From assembly GCA_012798065.1 (NCBI GenBank), contig JAAZNW010000049.1, forward strand, positions 1 through 61,553: a DNA stretch of 61,553 nucleotides. The letters are read 5' to 3'. The notes under the pieces are model-generated. The model was not told where the DNA came from, searched no databases, and worked only from the letters and a program-made list of their open reading frames with translations. The position numbers and the translations under genes are program-made. Positions 25,571-33,600 of the stretch are shown here, piece by piece (the stretch's first letter is position 1; every line of letters begins with the position of its first letter). Origin of the DNA: Chloroflexota bacterium (GTDB lineage Bacteria; Chloroflexota; Anaerolineae; Anaerolineales; Anaerolineaceae).

Positions 25571-26080
25571 TCAGACCCAGTAGGAAGTCTCCCAAGTAAG
25601 AGGACCATCCCAAACAGATGCGGCGATCTTCTCGGGGTCTGCGGGGGGGAAATAAAAACCTACGTTATTGAGCTGAACGCGGATGATGGAATGCTTGGGC
25701 AGGTGGCGTTCATCCGCGCTGAAGCCAAGCGCGCCGAGGTTGGTGAACGTTCCGACTGGCGTGGTGCATTGGATACCTGAAGGCTTGCTGAGAAAGTCCA
25801 GCAGCTTGGCGTAGTCTTGCAGGCGGGTGGGCGTGTGCTCGGCTCCGTTTGGTTCGAGGAGATCATCAGCGCAGATGATATCAAAGTTGATCCACAAGCG
25901 CGTGCCGGTAACAATGTCAGTATACGTGGTTGACTCGCTCTCCACCTGGCGGATGAACTGTGCACCGCATTCCCTTACCGTTCCGTCTTTGGGTGATACG
26001 AACCCGTATGGAGCGCCGGAGTCGATCTCCGCGTGGGATAGGATGACGTGACAATTTTGGCCCAGGGTGTAGGTGCTCAT
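25571..26080 (-). CDS. Phage structural protein, possibly tail tube or terminator-like
   Basis: 169 residues, beta-rich, starting MSTYTLGQNCHVILSHAEIDSG and ending DGPLTWETSYWV. No family is recognised with certainty. Its length, composition and place directly after the head connector are what one expects for a tail completion or tube protein. Its start overlaps the end of the connector gene by four bases, so it belongs to the same transcript. Confidence 0.5.
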   Translation of the reverse strand: MSTYTLGQNCHVILSHAEIDSGAPYGFVSPKDGTVRECGAQFIRQVESESTTYTDIVTGTRLWINFDIICADDLLEPNGAEHTPTRLQDYAKLLDFLSKPSGIQCTTPVGTFTNLGALGFSADERHLPKHSIIRVQLNNVGFYFPPADPEKIAASVWDGPLTWETSYWV

Positions 26081-26727
26081 CTACCCGCCTTGTCCCACCG
26101 GTCAAGCGGATAGCCCAGCGGAAAACCGAACTCCTGCATCACTTTTAATCCGTTTAGCGCTCGTTCAAAGGTTGCCCGCCACAGGTGGCTGATGCTCATC
26201 AGCCGGGCTGATTCGCGCGGGTCGCTGCCGTATCGCCCTAAAAGGCTGCCGGCGCGCAGCAGGCAAACCTGGGCTGCTGCGCCATCCACCAGCACACCAT
26301 CCAGGGCAGGCGGCAGGCTGGTGCTGGGGGAGCCGTCCAAACCCTCGATCGTGTAACCCGCGGCGTAGTGGATGGTTAACCCCTCACCCGCGGCGGGGAT
26401 GTATTGCCCGAGGAAGTGCAGTGTTGGCGTGCCGTTGAGAAGCAGGTAGGTAAAACGAGTCTCTGGTTGCAACTCGCGGGTGGTTTCGCCCTCCCCGTGC
26501 GCGCTCACGCTGAGGATGTAGCGGCAATCGCTGATAGAGAGGATGGGTTGCTGCCTGCCGCTGGAAGTGACCGTGAAGGGGCTGCTGACCAGGCGCGGGA
26601 GTCGTTGTTCCAGTTCTTCCAGCGTCTGGCGCGTTGCCGCGGCGAGCAGGTCATCGCTGAAGCGCTGTTCGCTGTTATCTTCCAACAGCGCCCGCAGGCG
26701 GGTTTTAATGTCGTCGAACTTTGTCAT
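26077..26727 (-). CDS. Head-tail connector-like protein
   Basis: 216 residues, mainly helical at both ends (FDDIKTRLRALLEDNSEQRF and HLWRATFERALNGLKVMQEFG) with a beta-rich middle. This helix-sheet-helix layout and the downstream-of-capsid position match gp6-type head completion proteins. The ATG at 26727 is preferred to that at 26742. It overlaps the end of the previous gene by 23 bases. Confidence 0.6.
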   Translation of the reverse strand: MTKFDDIKTRLRALLEDNSEQRFSDDLLAAATRQTLEELEQRLPRLVSSPFTVTSSGRQQPILSISDCRYILSVSAHGEGETTRELQPETRFTYLLLNGTPTLHFLGQYIPAAGEGLTIHYAAGYTIEGLDGSPSTSLPPALDGVLVDGAAAQVCLLRAGSLLGRYGSDPRESARLMSISHLWRATFERALNGLKVMQEFGFPLGYPLDRWDKAGR

Positions 26728-27070
26728 GGATTTTTTCCTCAAGGTGCTTCAGGTCGGGCGGCAGCACGATCATTTCTGACTTGCCCTCGCGGGTGCCGGC
26801 TGGAGGGCGGGAACTGATGGCGGAAGCGCGGCTTTTTGTTGGTTTCACGGGCGGCAAACCTGGAGGGTGCGCGGGCTTCATCCCCAGCGCTTCACGGGCG
26901 CTGTTGGCTTCCTCCAGAGTGAACCACAGTTTGCGCCCGTCAGCGCTGATGATCACCATGCCGCCATCAGGCAGGCTGCGCCAGGAGAGCGGGCGACTGC
27001 CCTGCCCGGGTCTGTGATAAGGCGCTGCCAGGTGCTGCGCCAGTTTGAGCTCAGGGCTGTCGGCTGGCAT
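26705..27070 (-). CDS. Hypothetical phage-cassette protein
   Basis: 121 residues. It holds a short domain with SADGRKLWFTLEEANSAREAL (about residues 45-65), then a Pro/Lys-rich linker and a charged C-terminal helix. Function unknown. The ATG at 27070 has GAGGACAGCGG upstream and overlaps the holin-like gene by 20 bases. Confidence 0.6.
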   Translation of the reverse strand: MPADSPELKLAQHLAAPYHRPGQGSRPLSWRSLPDGGMVIISADGRKLWFTLEEANSAREALGMKPAHPPGLPPVKPTKSRASAISSRPPAGTREGKSEMIVLPPDLKHLEEKIHDKVRRH

Positions 27071-27254
27071 TACCGCTGTCCTCGATAGCCACACCGGTTG
27101 AGTAGACGGCCAGCGCCGCCACCAGCGCCTGCAGTGCCTGCCACACGTCGATCTGCTGCGTAAGGTAGGCTGCCAGCGTGGCGATGATTGCTGCCATTAG
27201 CGCCCAAAACTTGCGTGAGCGCAGCATCATTTTCAGTTGTTCAAGGAAAGTCAT
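27051..27254 (-). CDS. Holin-like small membrane protein
   Basis: 67 residues with two hydrophobic stretches (FWALMAAIIATLAAYL and ALQALVAALAVYSTGVAI), a basic N-terminus and a polar tail. Size, topology and position in a phage operon that also encodes an endolysin fit a holin. However, many unrelated small membrane proteins look like this. Confidence 0.55.
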   Translation of the reverse strand: MTFLEQLKMMLRSRKFWALMAAIIATLAAYLTQQIDVWQALQALVAALAVYSTGVAIEDSGNASRQP

Positions 27255-27276
27255 TTTATTCTCCCGTTTTCGTTCG

Positions 27277-27335
27277 CGCAGGGGCGTACTGCGCTTTTAC
27301 TGATGATTGGCTGATGCCAACAGCACACCCCTGCG
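27277..27335 (-). promoter_or_regulatory. Long imperfect hairpin after the capsid gene
   Basis: CGCAGGGG.GT.CTG (27277-27291) pairs with CAG.AC.CCCCTGCG (27321-27335) with two mismatches in the only sizeable gap downstream of the capsid gene. It may limit read-through, so that capsid is made in excess of the following genes. Confidence 0.4.
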
Positions 27336-27345
27336 ATTAAAAGCA

Positions 27346-28716
27346 TCAGGCCACGTTGGCTTTATACAATGGGCGATAATCTGCCACAAACACGCTCACC
27401 CAGTGACGCACTTTCATGCGGATCTCATCGTTGGTAAAGAGAGCCCCGTTGGCTCCGCTGTCGGCGATGATGATTTCAGGCAGCACCCCGAAGCGCTCAC
27501 CCAGGATGATGCCTGGCGCCAGGCGCGGGTCGGCGAGAGCCGCCCAGTCGTTGGCATCGCTGAACTCAGGGCAGGTGATCACATCTCCCATCTGCCCCTT
27601 TTGCATGTTCTCTGCAAAAATATTGCTTTCATGCGCGAAAGAAGGGTAGAGGATGTTCATGCCGGTCAGGCGCAGGTCGCGCGGTACCAGTAAATAACGG
27701 GCGTCGAGCGCCAGCTTTGGCGCGCTGCCGCCGCTGGCCACTGCCATCGGCTGGTTGTAGATGGCTTTTCCCGCCGCCTCCCACGCAGCGGAAGACAGGG
27801 CGCTGGTACCCAGGTTGGCGTGATGCGCGCTTTCGAACACGTTGTAAGTGTCTGACATCACCGGGCCAACCCCGTTGTTGCTGGTGAAGATGGCGCCGAC
27901 GAGGGCGGAGATGCGGCGCAGCGCGGCTGAAGCCAGCTTGCGTGGATACTGGCGTAATTTGTGCGTCTCATCGCGCTCGAACATCTCCAGCGTCAAACCC
28001 ACATAACCGCCGTATTTGCCCCATGAGCCGGTTTCAGCGCTGTCTTTTACCGCCAGCTCAGTGTACGCCGCTCCTTCTGAAACAGAGGGCAGCACGGTGA
28101 CCTCTCCTACCAGCACGCCGGTTATCTCCTGCAGGTTGTTAAAATGTTCCACCTGCACCAAGGGTTCCCACCAGCGGTAACCGGAGCGTCCCAGCTCCTG
28201 CCATTGATCGAGGATCAGTTTGTTCATGGCATTTTTGAGCAGCCCGGGCAGATTCGACGTTGCGGCGAATTGGGCGTGTTCACGGTGATAACCGCCAGTG
28301 AAACCCATATCGCCAGTCATCAGCGTGTAGAGCTCGCGGATGCCGCTCAACCGCGCCGGTTGCAGTCCCTCCAGCTCACGCGGGCGCGCAGCCCCTAAAA
28401 GGTCATGCAGCGCCGCGTTCACCTGGTCTTCAGGGTTGGCGATAACGCTCACCTGCCCCGCGCCCTGGATAACGCTGCCTGCGGTGAGGTCGCTGATAAG
28501 CGCGCGTGTATCACTGATGGCCTGTTGCAGCGCGGCGGCTTCAAAAATGCTGCCGCTGAAGCGCGACCGCAGGCTGTTTTCAGCGGCAGCCGGCAGGCGG
28601 GCCGCGGAAAGCGAAATTTCCAGCAGGCTGGCGCATTGTTGCCGCTGTGTTTCCTGGTGAGGGCTCGCGCTGGGCGCGTCCACACCGGTTGCCGGATTAT
28701 GATTTGACTCTTCCAT
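27346..28716 (-). CDS. Major capsid protein from an internal start (nested gene)
   Basis: 456 residues beginning MEESNHNPATG. An ideal AAGGAG lies six bases upstream of this ATG although it is inside the longer protease-capsid frame. Phages commonly make separate protease and scaffold or capsid products from nested in-frame starts, so free capsid subunits are probably the main product and the fusion a minor one. The domain has the typical central part (AAYTELAVKDSAETGSWGKY) and the C-terminal capsid signature. Confidence 0.75.
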   Translation of the reverse strand: MEESNHNPATGVDAPSASPHQETQRQQCASLLEISLSAARLPAAAENSLRSRFSGSIFEAAALQQAISDTRALISDLTAGSVIQGAGQVSVIANPEDQVNAALHDLLGAARPRELEGLQPARLSGIRELYTLMTGDMGFTGGYHREHAQFAATSNLPGLLKNAMNKLILDQWQELGRSGYRWWEPLVQVEHFNNLQEITGVLVGEVTVLPSVSEGAAYTELAVKDSAETGSWGKYGGYVGLTLEMFERDETHKLRQYPRKLASAALRRISALVGAIFTSNNGVGPVMSDTYNVFESAHHANLGTSALSSAAWEAAGKAIYNQPMAVASGGSAPKLALDARYLLVPRDLRLTGMNILYPSFAHESNIFAENMQKGQMGDVITCPEFSDANDWAALADPRLAPGIILGERFGVLPEIIIADSGANGALFTNDEIRMKVRHWVSVFVADYRPLYKANVA

Positions 28717-29253
28717 GTGCTTCTCCTTGGTTTGGAATAGTTGCTGTTCCCGGTTCAAGCCGGGTTGATCGTTTACGGGTAAAAACTCACCGCCGCGTGC
28801 CGGGTGCATCACCAGGTCCACTGAGAGCACCTTTTCAATGCGTATCACCTGCCTGCCGGCAGCGCTGAACAGCAGGTCAGCGGGGAACCCCACGCGCGGA
28901 GAGGGTTGCTCGCCCGCGTACATGGCGGCTGCCGTTTCTTTCAGCAACGCGGCGCCAGGCCCAACCGGGCGCAGGTTGAGCAGCACCCCAGAGCGCGTGT
29001 CGCACCAACGCGGGTCACGGCATACACCGGCCAGGTCGCGCAGCGAGCGCTCTTTCCAATCGTGGTCGATAAAACATTCCGCGCCTTCCCACAGGGGCAG
29101 CGAATCACGCAGCACATCCGCGGTAAACTGCCAACCGTTGCCGTTGCCAGCGCTGATGGCGATGATTTCAAGGCTGTCTTCTGCCACAGCGCGCAGCTCA
29201 GTGGCAAAATGCGCGCGCTGCTGCTCTGCAACGCTCTGCCTGGCGTCAGTCAT
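27346..29253 (-). CDS. Prohead protease fused in frame to major capsid protein
   Basis: 635 residues. Residues 1 to about 175 form a Mu/HK97-type prohead protease: LEIIAISAGNGNGWQFTADVL, a likely catalytic His in CFIDHDW, and the strand before VLSVDLVMHPARGGEF. Residues about 180-635 are a gpT-like HK97-fold major capsid protein ending IRMKVRHWVSVFVADYRPLYK. No stop codon separates them. AAGGAGGAAGAG directly precedes the ATG at 29253, which also overlaps the portal stop by eight bases. In the protease the position I expect to be the nucleophile Ser reads VGFPAD, so a Pro (codon at 28882-28884) replaces it and activity is doubtful. Confidence 0.82.
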   Translation of the reverse strand: MTDARQSVAEQQRAHFATELRAVAEDSLEIIAISAGNGNGWQFTADVLRDSLPLWEGAECFIDHDWKERSLRDLAGVCRDPRWCDTRSGVLLNLRPVGPGAALLKETAAAMYAGEQPSPRVGFPADLLFSAAGRQVIRIEKVLSVDLVMHPARGGEFLPVNDQPGLNREQQLFQTKEKHMEESNHNPATGVDAPSASPHQETQRQQCASLLEISLSAARLPAAAENSLRSRFSGSIFEAAALQQAISDTRALISDLTAGSVIQGAGQVSVIANPEDQVNAALHDLLGAARPRELEGLQPARLSGIRELYTLMTGDMGFTGGYHREHAQFAATSNLPGLLKNAMNKLILDQWQELGRSGYRWWEPLVQVEHFNNLQEITGVLVGEVTVLPSVSEGAAYTELAVKDSAETGSWGKYGGYVGLTLEMFERDETHKLRQYPRKLASAALRRISALVGAIFTSNNGVGPVMSDTYNVFESAHHANLGTSALSSAAWEAAGKAIYNQPMAVASGGSAPKLALDARYLLVPRDLRLTGMNILYPSFAHESNIFAENMQKGQMGDVITCPEFSDANDWAALADPRLAPGIILGERFGVLPEIIIADSGANGALFTNDEIRMKVRHWVSVFVADYRPLYKANVA

Positions 29254-30652
29254 CTCTTCCTCCTTTTTCTTCCCCGATGGCGGGGTCAATTTTGACGGGC
29301 TGCGTTTGAGCAATTGCCCAATTGAAACCCTTTGCTGGCGCTGCCTGCCTTCCCCGTGCCAGCATTTCATCCACATCCACGGTTTCGCCGCAAAAACGGT
29401 AGAAAAGGCGCAGCAATTCGGCGTCGTCCAGCAAGCCACGTTCACGCAGGCTGCTGAGCGCCGGCATAATATTGCCGGCTGCCATCGCCAGCGACAGGTT
29501 GTCGCGGGCGGAAATATCCGCACCGTTCAACTGTATTTCAGCGCGGCGAGAAACGCGCCGGTCGACCACTGAACGCCTGTTCACAACCACGCGCAGCACA
29601 TCTCCCAGCAGCCAGAGGAAATAACGCTGACGTTGCTCAAAATGGCGGTAAGTGGGTCCGCCGGCGGCTTCAGCGGTGGTGCGCGTGGTGCTTTCTGGTT
29701 CTGCCAAAAAGTGCAGCGGAACGCCCGCGCCGGCTGCCAGCATCTTTTTTAACGACAGTCCATCCTGGCCGGATTCTTCAGACTCCAACCGTGGGTGCAG
29801 CGTGTCCCAATGCTCGTTCTCGTCAGTCACCAGTATGGAACCCGGCGAAGGCGGCGCGGCGTTAAGCGCCGACTGGCGCGCGCGGCGTTCGACCTCACTG
29901 GTAAAACGCGCGCGCACAATGTACAGAAAGGCGTTGCGGAAATGGTTGAGCCGGGCGCGGTCCTCCAGCCAGGCGGCGTAGCGGCTGAGCCAGCGCAGCA
30001 ACGGTGCCAGGTCAGATTCTCCCCACTGGGCGCCGACCGCGCGGTTGATGGCGAAATGCAGCATCACTGTTTCAAAACGACCATCCTCGCGCGGTTGGTC
30101 GTGGAGGGCGTCGTATGCCGGCCAGCGCGCCCCTTCCTGTCCCTCTGCGAACAGCGGCTGCATTTCGTAGGCGGTCTCCTGGTCGATATCGTTTGCGTGT
30201 GCGTGGATGGCGCGCACACGCAGCGCGGGCACAGCCCGCAGGTAGCTCATGCCTGACGCGTCAGTGAAGAGCAGTAAAAAGAGGTTGCCGCTGCGCGTCA
30301 GTTCGTCGCACCATTCATATACCCGCACCGGCATGCGGTTGAGCGGGTGCTGCCAGAAGGTGTGCAGGAAAGCGCTGGTAGGCTCGTGCGCGCAAGAAAA
30401 ACTGATGCCGCCGCCCACCACGTACTGCGAGGTGAGCCCCACGATGCGCCGCGCCAGGGGATTTACCCGCCAGGCTTCCAGCGCCTGGCGCAGCAGTTCC
30501 TCGCGGTCTGGCGCGTAACGCTCACCCGGGTTCTCGCCCAGCCGGCTGCCAATGGCGAAGGTGGCGTCTGTTTCAGGGAATGCGCTGAGGGCGGCGCGCA
30601 CACGTTCGTTGATGCTGCGCCGGAAGAGGCGCTCGATTAAGCCGCTGCTCAT
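29246..30652 (-). CDS. Phage portal protein
   Basis: 468 residues, the usual length for HK97/SPP1-type portals. N-terminal helices include REELLRQALEAWRVNPLARRIV and QYVVGGGISFSC, then a crown and clip region, and the family-typical GVPLHFLAEPESTTRTTAEAAG followed by FEQRQRYFLWLL. It forms the dodecameric DNA entry ring to which the terminase docks. Its ATG overlaps the lysozyme stop (ATGA), and its own stop lies inside the protease start. Confidence 0.88.
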   Translation of the reverse strand: MSSGLIERLFRRSINERVRAALSAFPETDATFAIGSRLGENPGERYAPDREELLRQALEAWRVNPLARRIVGLTSQYVVGGGISFSCAHEPTSAFLHTFWQHPLNRMPVRVYEWCDELTRSGNLFLLLFTDASGMSYLRAVPALRVRAIHAHANDIDQETAYEMQPLFAEGQEGARWPAYDALHDQPREDGRFETVMLHFAINRAVGAQWGESDLAPLLRWLSRYAAWLEDRARLNHFRNAFLYIVRARFTSEVERRARQSALNAAPPSPGSILVTDENEHWDTLHPRLESEESGQDGLSLKKMLAAGAGVPLHFLAEPESTTRTTAEAAGGPTYRHFEQRQRYFLWLLGDVLRVVVNRRSVVDRRVSRRAEIQLNGADISARDNLSLAMAAGNIMPALSSLRERGLLDDAELLRLFYRFCGETVDVDEMLARGRQAAPAKGFNWAIAQTQPVKIDPAIGEEKGGRDD

Positions 30653-31296
30653 GATTCCACCAGCGCGGAAAGGTCCGCTGCCGTACCGCTGAACAGGTTC
30701 AGGTCAACACGCGTGCTGATACCCGCGATCTGCCCGGCGCTGGTGTACTGCCAGAACGCCCAGCCAGCCCAGGGATACACCTGGCAAGGCCAGCCGCTGG
30801 TGTAATGCGCCACCCACAACGGGTGCTCTGCCGCCCAGTCAACCCCTGAACGCAGTAACTGGTAATTTGAAAGCACCGGCACCGGCAGAGAGCTCTTCCA
30901 GAAGCCCGGGGAGACATACAGCATGGCGGTACGACCGCTGAGTCTGAAAACCTCCTCTGTAAATACTTTGAGCGCCTGGTTGAAACCGCTTTTGCCCAAT
31001 CCTGGGGTTTCGATGTCCACGCAGGGCGGCAGGGTTGCCTGGCCTCCCGCCAGTTCTTGAAGCGTGCGCAGGTAATGCCGCGCCTGCGCCAGCGGGTCAT
31101 AACGCGGCAAAAAGAAATGGTAACTACCGGTGACGATCTCGGCGGCGGCGGCGCCACGCATGTTCTGCTCGAACATCGGGTCGATGTAGCCCTCGCCTTC
31201 ACTGGCTTTGATGATGGCGAAGCGCACGCCGCTGCTTCTCACTTTTTGCCAGTCGATCCAATCCTGGTGGTGGCTGACGTCAATACCAAATAACAT
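30649..31296 (-). CDS. GH25 lysozyme (endolysin-like)
   Basis: 215 residues, a single glycoside hydrolase family 25 domain. DVSHHQ at residues 6-11 and DIE at 94-96 carry the catalytic acids; IIKASEGEGYIDP and WAFWQYTSAG are also typical. It cleaves the glycan strand of peptidoglycan. There is no signal peptide, so release would need the holin-like protein or lysis. It is placed between terminase and portal, which is not the usual place for a lysis gene. Confidence 0.92.
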   Translation of the reverse strand: MLFGIDVSHHQDWIDWQKVRSSGVRFAIIKASEGEGYIDPMFEQNMRGAAAAEIVTGSYHFFLPRYDPLAQARHYLRTLQELAGGQATLPPCVDIETPGLGKSGFNQALKVFTEEVFRLSGRTAMLYVSPGFWKSSLPVPVLSNYQLLRSGVDWAAEHPLWVAHYTSGWPCQVYPWAGWAFWQYTSAGQIAGISTRVDLNLFSGTAADLSALVES

Positions 31297-31392
31297 AAGT
31301 AAGTCCTTTCGTGAATGAGAGCCAAGGCCGGAAGCCTGATAAGCGCCCAGCGCTCAAATGGCGCCCGGGTCATTGATCTCAACTGACGATTG

Positions 31393-32964
31393 TTAAAATT
31401 TCCCCTCCATCCCAGTCAGCGGGTCGCTGCCGGGGATGATGAAGGAGGGCGAGGTAGGTGACCAGTCCAGGTTTTCCAGGCAGGCGCACAACGCCGCGGA
31501 GAGCACCCAATCATCATGAACTGGCTCGCCGCTGGCGGTGTCACGCGTTCCGTCTGGTACGCCCCAGCGCAGGCGCTGGTCCGGGCCGCTGCCCACCTGG
31601 AATTGACTGGCTGCAAGCTGGGCGAAGAATTGCGCCTGCCAGCGTGCCTGCTCTGGCTGACGTTCACCGTCCAGCTGTGGCTCACGCCAGCGCCCTGAAT
31701 CCACCACGCCGAGGTAATCCCAGCCGAGTTTGGATTTGGAGGCGGCGTTGAAGGTGAAAGGCAGCACGCGCCCCGGCAGTGAGCGTTCGAGGAAAGAACT
31801 CAACCCGGCGCCGATGCCAGTGGCGTCTACCACCACAACCCGCGCCTGCCAGCTCAACGCCAGCGCGCGCACCTCGCTGTGCAGGCGGGTGTGATTCACT
31901 CCCGTCCACTGCTGGCGCAGCACCGGGATGTAACACGGCAGCGGAACGCCTTCTGTGGCGGGTTCAACGCGCACGATGGTGAGCGCGTTACTGTCGCGGC
32001 TCGGGTTGGATGAGGCAGGGGCGCCATCGCTGGCGCGGGCGACTGCGTCTTCTCCCGCCACATCCAGCAGCAGCGCATAATGGCTGCCGGGCAGGGGTTC
32101 GGCTTCGGCGCTTTCAGCAGAACGCATACGCGCCAGGCGGTCAGGTGGGAACATACCGCCTTCGCCGTCTACCTCTTCGGAGTAGTACTGTGTGCGCACA
32201 GCGGGATGAGCCCTGCCCAGGCGTTCCACCGTTTCTTCCACGTGGTGGCGGTAGGCAGCGACCTCGGCAGCTACATCATCCGCGGTGAGCCGGAAAACGC
32301 GCCGTAGACCATCACGCTTTTCAGCCTCTCGGGCGCGGCGTAGCTGCTGCGCCAGCAGCGTGCGGCTGGTCCAGGCGGTGCCCCAAAAAACGCGCGTGGC
32401 GTTGGTGGAGGCGCTCATCGGCGCCACATCTTTTTCATATTTAACGCACAGAACGTCTTGCGCTTCATCCACCTCCAACAATGCGCTGGCAGTGGCGCCG
32501 ACGATGTTGCTCTCAGGCGCGGCAGAAAGGAAGGTGATGCGCGCTTCGCCGATACGGTAAGTGGAACCGGATTCTTTAACCCAAATGCGCTGGGTGAGCT
32601 TGTTCTTTTTTACCGTACGTTCGAGGCGGCGCATGGCAGTGAGTGCCTGAGGTTTCAGCGTGGGCGAGACTTTCACCATCTCCACCGGGAAGTTGGAAAA
32701 CAGGGTCAGCAGGTAGGTCTCGAGCTGCGCCTGCAGTTCGTTCTTGCCGCTCTGGCGCGGAAAAATGACCACCAAGCTGAGGCCGCGTTCGTTGAGCACT
32801 GAATCAAAGATGGCGCTGAGCACGCCGCGCTGGTATTTGCGCAGCGTGATCCCCGAAGCCATCTGGGTGAAGCGTTCGGGTTCTCTTAGAAGCCATTTGT
32901 AGTGCGGGATGAAGTTTTGCACGCAGTCCTCAGTTGAATGGCGAAAATTTGGCGCTTCAGGCAC
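31393..32964 (-). CDS. Phage terminase large subunit
   Basis: 523 residues. The ATPase half has Walker A FPRQSGKNE (about 68-76) and Walker B LLEVDEAQD (162-170). The nuclease half has acidic residues in LLLDVAGED, in VVVDATGIG and in the late HDDWVLSAALCA. Both halves appear intact. It packages DNA into the prohead through the portal. It follows the small-subunit-like gene by 15 bases. A 96-base gap after it has no gene. Confidence 0.93.
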   Translation of the reverse strand: MPEAPNFRHSTEDCVQNFIPHYKWLLREPERFTQMASGITLRKYQRGVLSAIFDSVLNERGLSLVVIFPRQSGKNELQAQLETYLLTLFSNFPVEMVKVSPTLKPQALTAMRRLERTVKKNKLTQRIWVKESGSTYRIGEARITFLSAAPESNIVGATASALLEVDEAQDVLCVKYEKDVAPMSASTNATRVFWGTAWTSRTLLAQQLRRAREAEKRDGLRRVFRLTADDVAAEVAAYRHHVEETVERLGRAHPAVRTQYYSEEVDGEGGMFPPDRLARMRSAESAEAEPLPGSHYALLLDVAGEDAVARASDGAPASSNPSRDSNALTIVRVEPATEGVPLPCYIPVLRQQWTGVNHTRLHSEVRALALSWQARVVVVDATGIGAGLSSFLERSLPGRVLPFTFNAASKSKLGWDYLGVVDSGRWREPQLDGERQPEQARWQAQFFAQLAASQFQVGSGPDQRLRWGVPDGTRDTASGEPVHDDWVLSAALCACLENLDWSPTSPSFIIPGSDPLTGMEGKF

Positions 32965-32979
32965 ATCACGCCCCGCTTT

Positions 32980-33318
32980 TCACCTGTTCTTGAACTTCTG
33001 CCCAAACTTCTTTAACTCTGGCCACTCCTCCTCCAACTCCAGCAATGCCTGCCGCAGCAGGGCGGCGGGGTCGAGGTCCAGGTTGTTGAGGTCGCGGCGG
33101 GCTTTCAACAGGCGCGCCAGCGCGGGAGCGGTCTTGCCGACCGTGTCGAGCAGCTCGAGCTGCTCCTCCAACGACAGATCATCGCTTTGTTTGGCAGCAG
33201 CCTTGTGGATGAGCTCGCGCAAGATGTCAATCTCGCGGTCCAGCCCTTCAGGGGTGGTCAGGTCGCGGGTGGTTTGCACTCCGCGCGTGGGTGTGGTTGC
33301 GGTCTTTTTCTGTGTCAT
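32980..33318 (-). CDS. Terminase small-subunit-like protein
   Basis: 112 residues, highly charged and helical, with EIDILRELIHKAAAKQ and LARLLKARRDLNNLD, and no membrane segment. It is called terminase-small-like because of size and its place directly before the large subunit; no clear helix-turn-helix is seen. GGAGGAGT precedes the ATG. It is the first gene of the cassette. Confidence 0.6.
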   Translation of the reverse strand: MTQKKTATTPTRGVQTTRDLTTPEGLDREIDILRELIHKAAAKQSDDLSLEEQLELLDTVGKTAPALARLLKARRDLNNLDLDPAALLRQALLELEEEWPELKKFGQKFKNR

Positions 33319-33328
33319 ACTCCTCCAT

Positions 33329-33387
33329 ATAGAAATAATGTTCTATTTCGTTAGCCCTATCATCCCACGCCCGGCGCACTTTGTCAA
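33329..33387 (-). promoter_or_regulatory. Promoter and operator of the phage-type cassette
   Basis: On the minus strand a consensus TTGACA (33387-33382) lies upstream of a weaker -10 region near 33362-33357. Between it and the first gene is a palindrome ATAGAA-N6-TTCTAT (33329-33346), placed where a repressor would block the start of transcription. No gene for that repressor is in the cassette itself. Confidence 0.5.
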
Positions 33388-33413
33388 CTTGCCCCAGGGG
33401 AAAATTTTTAAGC

Positions 33414-33440
33414 AAAAACTTGCCAGAATGGCAAGTTTTT
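33414..33440. terminator. Perfect bidirectional terminator upstream of the cassette
   Basis: AAAAACTTGCC pairs with GGCAAGTTTTT around a five-base loop. A and T runs on both sides. It insulates the cassette promoter from the satD operon, which ends at 33601. The bases 33441-33600 contain nothing I can assign. Confidence 0.9.
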
Positions 33441-33600
33441 GGGGAAAATGAATGGAGTGCGCCGCTTCAGGCGCAGGTTCTTTTCTGTTTTACACTCCTT
33501 TTACGCAAGGCAAAAACCAGTCGTTGACGCGCCGGGAAGGGAATTCAGCTGATTCCGATGAGGCAGCGCGTTCGCCGCCGCGTTATTGCTTGCGCGGGGT

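Noticed and set aside
29254..29523. N-terminal 90-residue extension of the protease-capsid frame
   Set aside because: It lies inside the portal gene; the ATG at 29253 has a perfect ribosome-binding site.
28838..29572. 244-codon plus-strand ORF opposite the protease and portal genes
   Set aside because: It is an antisense shadow with Arg/Ser-rich composition and no ribosome-binding site.
21867..33440. Prophage integrated at tRNA-Lys(TTT) spanning to the capsid module
   Set aside because: No second copy of the tRNA 3' end was found, no integrase is present, and ordinary-looking host genes and a terminator lie between.
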